In this document: one piece after another, positions 57,651 through 64,000 of the stretch
How the letters are laid out: every line of letters starts with the position of its first letter
Numbering within the stretch: position 1 is the stretch's first letter
Assembly (NCBI GenBank): GCA_032622095.1
Contig: CP136063.1
Span: 79,029,980 to 79,093,979, forward strand
From: Siphonodentalium dalli
Lineage: Eukaryota > Mollusca > Scaphopoda > Gadilida > Siphonodentaliidae
Direction: 5' to 3'
Length of the DNA: 64,000 bases
The notes under the pieces: generated by a model
Seen by the model: the letters and a program-made list of their open reading frames with translations, nothing else
Database searches by the model: none
What the model was told of the DNA's origin: nothing
Made by a program: the position numbers and the translations under genes

Positions 57651-58576
57651 AGGGGAGTTATGAACGCCGCGCGTGGCGGCGAGCCACCAGCGACAAGAAT
57701 GGGACACGCGACCGTGCGCGGCCGCCGGGGGAAGGACGACCAATATAACCGATGGCCTGGCCACCGTAGGGTGGGAGGGCGGGGAAAATGTTACGTCCTC
57801 GCTCTGTGTGGACAGGAGTTGGAATGGACGGAAGTGGCGATTTTTTCTGCGCATGCTCGGAGCGGATAACTCTATTTGGCATGAGTGACCTTAGTTGTCA
57901 GTGATGTTGTAGCTCTGGGAAGTCACACTCCGGTATTATACGCTTATTGGAGCCAACGCGACTTGCCGCTTAATTGAAGACGTTGAGCTTGTATAAATTG
58001 CCACAAGGGTGATTCCTCGTGGCTTCCTATTAGTCATGGATGTTAACATTGACATTCAAATAGGAACAAGTAATTTTGGGGTCATTCGGTCAAAAAAAAC
58101 ATGGCTGCCATCAGCCATCTTGGATTTCAAAATTCAATCCATTAGCATGGGCTACAGGTTATACTGTTTGTCTGATCATCATGAAATTTGTCATTTATGT
58201 TAATATTGACATATAGATGTGTTTTAAGCCAAACTCATTGCAAAAACAGTCAAAAAGACTTGCAGGAAAAATATTTTTGAGTTGCTGAAAAAATTGTTTG
58301 TTTGTCATATCGACCACCACCCACCCCGGCACACGCGCCCGGAAAAACTCCCCCACCCCCCGATCTGTTGAGAAAAATAATACCAGCAGTTTTTGTCGAT
58401 TTTCGCGCAGCTGTTTAGTCTCAAATTGTAATGCGTGTTAGGTACGATCTTTTGGAATTAGAAAACTGGTCAATAGAAATTGTCCGTCCAACTAATGTCA
58501 GAAAAACTACACATTCTGATTGGCTTGAGTGGCCATACATTAACGGTTTTTGCAATTTGCAATTCCTTGTGGCTTC
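57651..58576. other. CpG-rich stretch then AT-rich DNA; no gene seen
   Basis: 57650-57960 is CpG-rich. TTACGTCCTCGCTCTG at 57791-57806 recurs at the very end of the window (63985-64000), so another copy of this sequence probably continues past it. 58000-58576 is AT-rich with no recognisable frame. Confidence 0.4.
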
Positions 58577-59014
58577 TTATACAAGACCCCAACTGTCCAA
58601 ACATTATCTACCACGTATCCGGGCCTAATTCAGGGGACTCACCCACCCCATATTGAGAGCCCATTGTTTCCTAAGTTTGTTGGGATTGAGAGAGACTCAG
58701 TGGTGTTTTTGCGGAGATGGCCACATGTTTAATAATTTGAACGATTGAATGAGGGCCTGCCGGTCCGGATGGTCTTCCATGCGACGTGAGGCTCGATGGG
58801 ATTCGAATCGAGCAGCAGATGCCGGTGGTGTGTCGGCCCAGTCATCTGGGTAGATGGATGTGATGAGCACGATGGGAGTCGACTCGAGCAGATGTGAATG
58901 GCGGTGATGTGCTCGATGGGACACGGCTCGAGCGACAGATACTGGTGGTATGTCGGCCCAGCATCCGGTGGAATGAATGTGATGTATGGATGTGGTTCAC
59001 GAGTTAGATCCGGA
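58577..59014 (+). repeat. Direct repeat flanking the GC-rich field, right copy
   Basis: See 54878-55269. It ends 185 bp from the point where DIRS homology stops (59199). Confidence 0.88.
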
Positions 59015-59198
59015 CCAGCAGGCCCCGCCATATGACGAAGTCACGCCATCGACGAGAATTCGGGGGCCAGGCCAGAGGGGAGAAAGGAGAGGGGCCGGTA
59101 CAGAGGGCACCAAGGGAGGCGCGTCCGTGGCGAGGACAACCGTGGAGCAGAATAACGACTTTATGGTGCAGTAGCGATATGATAGCGGTAGATGGACG

Positions 59199-60430
59199 AT
59201 GGAGATGCTACATCCGAACGGAAGTGGCTAGTCAAAGTAGAACTGGCCGTCGAACCGGAACCCAAGTTGGTCGAAAGCGGACGGGTGGATGGAAAGGGCG
59301 CGGTGGGCGGAGAAAAGGTCTCCCTTTCCGAGAAGGGCCCCACGACCGAGGTGCTGAACGATGTGAACCGCGTCATCAAACCGCGAGTAGGAGACCGACG
59401 TGAATTCCGGTGTAATGAAGTCTATGCGCGAGGAACCAGATGGGTAGGAAAGATGGTGGAGAAGGCGGAAATCGCCGGGTGTGGAATTAGGCGCCAAGCC
59501 AAGAGGGGAGACCCGGAGCGTGGGCAGGGGGCGGGGCGGGAAGGGACCCGCCACGCGACCCATAGCTATTTCTTAAGCGAGTGATTCACGGACAACATTG
59601 GGGCGACCGAGGCAGACTGGTGGGTCCGAGCATTGGATGGGGAGCGGGGGCCAGTGTGTTGTAGGTGGAAACCGGGGGAAGAACCAAGCCACACGAGCGA
59701 TTGCGCGGTGGGGATACAAGTCGAGCCAAAGCTTAAGCGGGAGGAGTTCGTTCGGCGAGTGAGCCAGACGGAAAGGGCCGAGGGGTAGCGGGTGGTGGCT
59801 GGTAGGGGTGGAGTTTAGAATGAGATGGAGCGTCACACAACAAGGAGCAAGCATGGCGGAAGCGGTGCGACGGCCGAGAGCGCGCTCAGGCATTGAAATC
59901 AAAACAGACTGGTGTACGTCGGTTGCCGGGTTGACGAGGCTGATCTCGAGGAGCAGACGAGGGCGCTGGTGGTACTGTGGGGGGGGGGGGTTTGGCGAGA
60001 GACACAAGGGCCAGCTATTGTCGATGTTGGCCCACGACAGCGATGGGCGAAGCGCGCGCTTGTTCCGGAGTTGTTCGTCGGAACGCGCCAGCCTAACCCC
60101 CCGAAATCCCACGCGGCCCAGCGGAATACTTGCATGTACTGTAATAGAGCGAGAACGGGTGGTACTGAAGATGGAGCGAGCTGAAAGTGAAGAACGTGTC
60201 CGTCCACTGATCGATGTCCGCAATCGACGAAGCCGATGCGCGGGATCGGATGCCCAGTTGACCAGACGGAAGCAGACAAAATGGCTGTGCGGCTGTGAGC
60301 GAACCCCCGGGCGGCGGTAGGAGCGCAGCTAGGGGGACGTATTCGCCGCGAGCAATGCGGTGGCGAATCGTCCGAGGCACATGCGAGCCGAAACAGTCTT
60401 GGGTCGAAACTGGCGGGGGCGGGCCCAAGC
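59199..60430 (-). pseudogene. DIRS-type retrotransposon: pre-RT and reverse transcriptase relic
   Basis: Read on the minus strand, pieces appear in the order known from DIRS/Ngaro polyproteins. From 60428: IARGEYVPLAALLP and DIDQWTDTFFTF. At 60153-60082, in another frame: LLQYMQVFRWAAWDFGGLGW. From 60079: DEQLRNKRALRPSLSWANID. At about 59912-59842: a CFDFNA...HACSL zinc-knuckle-like piece. From about 59788: RPNVVRESLA, then GRVAGPFPPRPLP, FRLLHHLSYPSGSS, a motif A region KGDLFSAHRAL and FDGQFYFD, ending in PLPFGCSIS at 59199. Stops at 59886-59888, 59573-59575 and 59228-59230 each differ by one base from a likely sense codon, and there are at least two frameshifts. RT motif C, RNase H, the methyltransferase-like part and the tyrosine recombinase are missing. 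This is a dead 5' fragment. Confidence 0.82.
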
Positions 60431-60892
60431 GCCCGGCCAGCTATGATAGAAATTGACGTCATTAAATAGTTCATTACCTCCAGTGAAAGCTGGCCGGTCC
60501 CCGCCCCAGGCATATATCGCAAGTTTGTCGGTGGCATCCGGGCGGCAGCACGTCGCTGAAGGCTGGTAATGGCATGGAAGGACGACTGCAGGAAGAAGGC
60601 GCCGACTGATGCGGCGGAGGCGGTACAAGGCGATCGGTTCTAGTGCGGCTGCGATGTGAGCTGTCCGATGAAGGGCACTCGGACACCGAGTGAAGCGGGC
60701 TGCCGTCAGAGTCTGAGACGATCTGAAACCCGGCCGCCGGCGGGTCCCTGGGGCGGCGACGGTGGTCACCCCGAGGCGCAGTCTGAGGCGGAGCGGCGTG
60801 CGGGTGCCCGTGGCATTACCTAGGAAATGAAAAGAAAGTGAAATGGTTAGCGTACGAAGCTGACAATGGCTGGGAGTGCCAGAGTGAAGCAA
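60431..60892 (-). other. Probable upstream part of the DIRS polyprotein
   Basis: One minus frame reads FQIVSDSDGSPLHSVSECPS and continues through a Pro/Ser-rich stretch to CDICLGRGPASFHWR before a stop near 60475. The acidic Ser-rich opening followed by a Pro-rich linker resembles N-terminal Gag-like parts of DIRS elements, but no domain proves it. A pyrimidine tract and AG near 60820 look like a splice acceptor and may be coincidental. Confidence 0.35.
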
Positions 60893-62894
60893 GGCGCGTG
60901 GAGTGCGTTTTCAGAGGCCAAGGGTAGCGGACAACGGGCGTAATGGCTTAACCAAATGGATGTGATGAAGTTATAAAGCACCTGATAGATATAACACATA
61001 CAATGTTGATACAGACAAAGGGACTGGAGGCCAAGTGCTGACTCAGGTATGGGTGCCCCCTCTCCCATATGTTATGACACTGAAAATAAATAATAAGTAA
61101 TGGCAAAGCAACCTGACCACCAAAAACAAGTTGAATAGACATACATATCACCGGACACCACACCCCCGAGTTAGTCCTAAGTTTGTATAGAGATATAGAT
61201 ATATACGTAAAGCCGAGTCTGTGTGGTTCCATTGCTGGCTAGTACGTATCGTAATGTGGAAGAGTTAGTCAAAGGGATCCCGAATCGTCTCGCGTATGGA
61301 TGACTGTACAGCTAAGAAATTTCTCATATTTGCCCAATCAGGTAGTGCGGAATCTTCAAATGGAAGATAATTGAATGAAGAAATATGGTAAGGAAGTAAT
61401 TGATTTAATAGACGAATTCTTGGGATTGAATGGAGGTGGCGGCCAAAGAATAATGTAAGGCATTTACGTTACCGTTCCATTGGTGCAGTTGATTGAATTG
61501 GCAATGTGAACGGATAGCAAGTTGCCACATTCACAGAGGAATCGACGGTGAAATATATGGGCAGGCCGCGTTCCGACAGAGGAATACTGTGGTGGCACGG
61601 GTGTCGTATGCGTAATGGTGTGTACATAACAATGGGGCTCTCGAATCGAAAATGTTGGTTGTATTCCAGTATAGTCCACAGCGGGCGTGATGGCTACGAG
61701 AGAAGTCAAGAGGTAGCCATTGGGCTAACTAATTATTTACTCTTGTTATGTCGGAGAGAATTAATTATCTCAGTGTAAGGACTACTCGGCGATGAGTATT
61801 TTCTCGTTCTAACGCCGGGTGTACACAGTGTTCAAAGTATGCAAGCACATAGAGTCATATAAAATGTTGTTGTTGTCGTCATCGTAATCAACAAAGAAAC
61901 GAAGAAATGAGACGCCCTTTATTAATTAATGAATGGATGATTTAATTAGCCCGGTGCAGAAATGTTCCATGAATTCCAGGGTGGCGGAGTTTCTATCTCT
62001 GGGTCCAAAGTTCCATCGCCATAAGCACATTGAGTTAAGAAAATGGCATGCTAGTGGATGGGGTAACGTTCATGACAATTTCAAAGAACTGATCCGAATA
62101 TTTGACTACTCGTCGATGAGTATTATATGGGACTATGAGGCAGACATGAGTACAGTCTAATATGACATAATTGTAACTAAGTATTTGCCCGTGCTACCGC
62201 TGAAGTATTGAGAATTAATCTGAATCCCGAGACTACCCGTCAATGAGTAGTTATAGCTAAATTGTGTGCGTTATATCATAAATTAAACGTTCTTTATAAA
62301 CGATCTTTATTAGTTAGTTAATAACCCATTTAAACGCCCCCACACTATGAGTTTATCTTGAAGACGAATGTCAAAGCCGGTGACATCCAAATTTCACCAA
62401 CAAAAACATCGGCGAACTCCGTCGACGAAATGTGCAAGGTATGATACCGACAAGGCGGGACGGACGAACGGACAGACGGACGGGTATACAGCCGGAACAT
62501 ATGCGGACAAACCCCGTAAGTTGTCGAAGCGGGGGGGGGGCAGTCAAAGCAATTTTAAAAACAAACAATTACTGATGGACGGATGGATGGTCGGACGGAT
62601 GGACGGGCGGGCGGACCGATAACAGAATACCGGCTACCGAAAGGGGAGGGGCGTTTAGGAATCAAGGGGGAGTGACGCCCGCGAAAAATGGGCGTTGATG
62701 GTAAGGCCAGAAGCAATACACGACGGACGAGTGTGCCAGACAAACCGGTCAAGCGTCGACCGTCCATTGGACAAAAAAAAACAAGAGCCACGCGAGGTCG
62801 TGGCAAAATACGCCCTGTAGCCATGTCGACGTGTACGTAACGCAAAATAAGATAATACTTGGAGCGTACAGTGAAAGAAAATCTGGTAGAACCC
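60893..62894. other. No gene seen
   Basis: AT-rich to about 62340, then mixed. CTACTCGNCGATGAGTA-like words recur near 61780, 62108 and 62232. 62455-62640 has GGACGGA-type microsatellite. No frame shows a domain. Confidence 0.4.
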
Positions 62895-63595
62895 TAATCG
62901 CAATGCCAAATGTGGTCAAATCCTAAGTCGAGAAATGGCCATAACGCATGTAAAAAGAACGAGGCAGAACCTATATTCAAACGTGGCGTGTAGTTTTAGC
63001 TGGGAAATACACATACCAGCGTTGGGTCGGCTCAAATAATAAAAACTTGAGTGATCGGTCGGAAACCAAATTGTTATGAAATTGGTCAGATTCTAAGTTG
63101 AAAATGGGGGTCCGTAACTCGTGTGATATAAATGGACGGAACCCATATTCGAACTGGGCCTGTATCTTTAGCTGGGAAACACGCCTACCAACTTTGGTTC
63201 AGATAAAATAATCCAAACTGGAGTTATCGGACGGAAACCAAAAATATTAACAGACGGTCAAATTCTAAGTCCAAAAAGGGGGGCCGTAACCCATGTAAAA
63301 ATAATTGGACGGAACCCATATTCGAACTTGGCCTGTATCTTTAGCGAAGAAATACGCATACCAACTTTGGTTCAGAACAAATAATCCAAACTGGAGGTAT
63401 CGGTCGGAAACCAAAAAATTGTTAACAGACGCAAAATTCCAAGTCGAAAAAGGGGCCGTAACTCACGTAAAAATAATTGGACATAACCCATATTCGAACT
63501 TGGCCTGTATCTTTAGCTGGGAAATACACATACCAACTTTGGTTCAGATAAAATAATCCAAACGGGAGTTATCGGACGGAAACCAAAATGTTAAC
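62895..63595 (+). repeat. Tandem array of about 172-bp units, four copies
   Basis: GTCAAATTCTAAGT-type unit starts lie near 62913, 63085, 63256 and 63431. Each is followed by CCGTAAC, CCATATTCGAAC, CTGTATCTTTAGC and CCAACTTTGGTTCAGA blocks. Units 3 and 4 are closest to each other. Open frames inside follow the repeat. Confidence 0.88.
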
Positions 63596-64000
63596 GGACG
63601 GACGGACGGACAGACGGACGGATAGACAAACGGGCGCACTGGTGGACAGACTGAAAACATAATACGACCTTTTGTCAACAAAGGGCGTAAAATAAGGCCG
63701 TGGCTGTTAACAGTAATCGGTAAAAAAAACGCAACGGACGAGGAACGAGGGGATTACTCACACAAAAAGACCGCCGAACAGCAATTAAGGCCAGGTGTAC
63801 GCTCAAATCCAGACCGCTGGGAACCATAGCGTAACCACGGATGAAATATTGGATACGACGGATTAGAAGGCGATTGCGTACTGTTATGCAGCGGGCATGG
63901 AGAAAACAGGGTGGCAATACATGACCTTGAAGCTGTAGATGATTGAAGAAAGATGCGTGCAGTGATGGCAGCAGATAGAACATTTTACGTCCTCGCTCTG
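63596..64000. other. GGAC microsatellite, then no recognisable feature
   Basis: 63597-63660 is a GGACGGACGGAC run. The last 16 bases repeat 57791-57806 and so mark the start of another copy of that sequence beyond the window. Confidence 0.5.

Noticed and set aside
55259-57854. Long Pro/Ser/Leu/Ala-rich minus frames (382, 477, 405, 340, 274 residues)
   Set aside because: Several phases are open at once over the same bases, the sequence is low-complexity and GC-rich, and no domain is seen. The openness follows from base composition.
54878-59014. LTR retrotransposon with 390-bp LTRs
   Set aside because: The direct repeats do not end TG...CA. No primer-binding site, gag or pol was found between them, and no target duplication was seen. 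Kept only as direct repeats.
60474-60892. Spliced host exon with CpG-island promoter
   Set aside because: The apparent acceptor is followed by a stop in the better frame, and the neighbouring sequence is a DIRS relic, so an upstream DIRS part is more likely.

Overview
This window looks like intergenic DNA of an animal, probably a marine invertebrate (mollusc or other lophotrochozoan by the repeat mix, inferred only). It is mostly AT-rich, with a GC-rich island near 55.0-60.9 kb. I found no convincing host gene, no rRNA and no clear tRNA. Nearly everything recognisable is a mobile element, a foldback (inverted-repeat) element, a satellite or a relic of one. There is no sign of bacterial operons or CRISPR.

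Layout. 0-3.4 kb: a Harbinger-like element end, a LINE relic on the minus strand (1.6-2.3 kb) and a foldback element built from paired hairpins. 3.4-5.4 kb: a 16-bp satellite. 5.9-13.3 kb: several TTAA-flanked inverted-repeat elements and two long palindromes. 14.8-19.0 kb: a nearly complete CR1-like LINE. Its ORF1 carries a 2A ribosome-skipping motif and a PHD finger. Its ORF2 (endonuclease and reverse transcriptase) is broken only by a 392-bp piggyBac-like element that itself contains two hairpins. 19.1-20.5 kb: a Harbinger-like element. 22.6-25.3 and 27.3-30.3 kb: two copies of one Helitron-like element with internal arrays, the second lying tail-to-tail with another Helitron family. 31.7-37.0 kb: a series of foldbacks, including a 1.7-kb inverted duplication. 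38.4-39.7 kb: two more copies of the piggyBac-like element. 41.3-43.0 kb: a perfect palindrome beside an intact Crypton-type tyrosine recombinase ORF (minus). 46.0-47.7 kb: a second LINE fragment (minus). 48.0-48.5 kb: a small Helitron joined to another Helitron end. 50-53 kb: tandem duplications and a decayed transposon gene. 54.9-59.0 kb: a GC-rich repeat field between two direct repeats of about 390 bp. 59.2-60.9 kb: a decayed DIRS-type retrotransposon (minus). 62.9-63.6 kb: a 172-bp tandem array.

How the parts relate. Most entries are parasites nested in one another. The autonomous-type enzymes visible are the CR1 ORF2, the Crypton recombinase and the DIRS reverse transcriptase. The many small foldbacks carry no enzyme and would need one supplied elsewhere.

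The observation I consider most novel is a signature shared by five otherwise unrelated palindromes (near 8.3, 12.6, 34.9/36.5, 36.9 and 41.3 kb). Near the apex both arms carry the same dinucleotide GA on the same strand (5'-CGAG-3' facing 5'-CGAG-3'), breaking otherwise good pairing. In two of them the exact 9-mers GCGACGAGG and CCGAGTCGC form the two sides. This fits insertion of small palindromes into the apex of larger ones with a GA duplication, or products of site-specific recombination across a GA core, or a conserved sheared G-A structural element.
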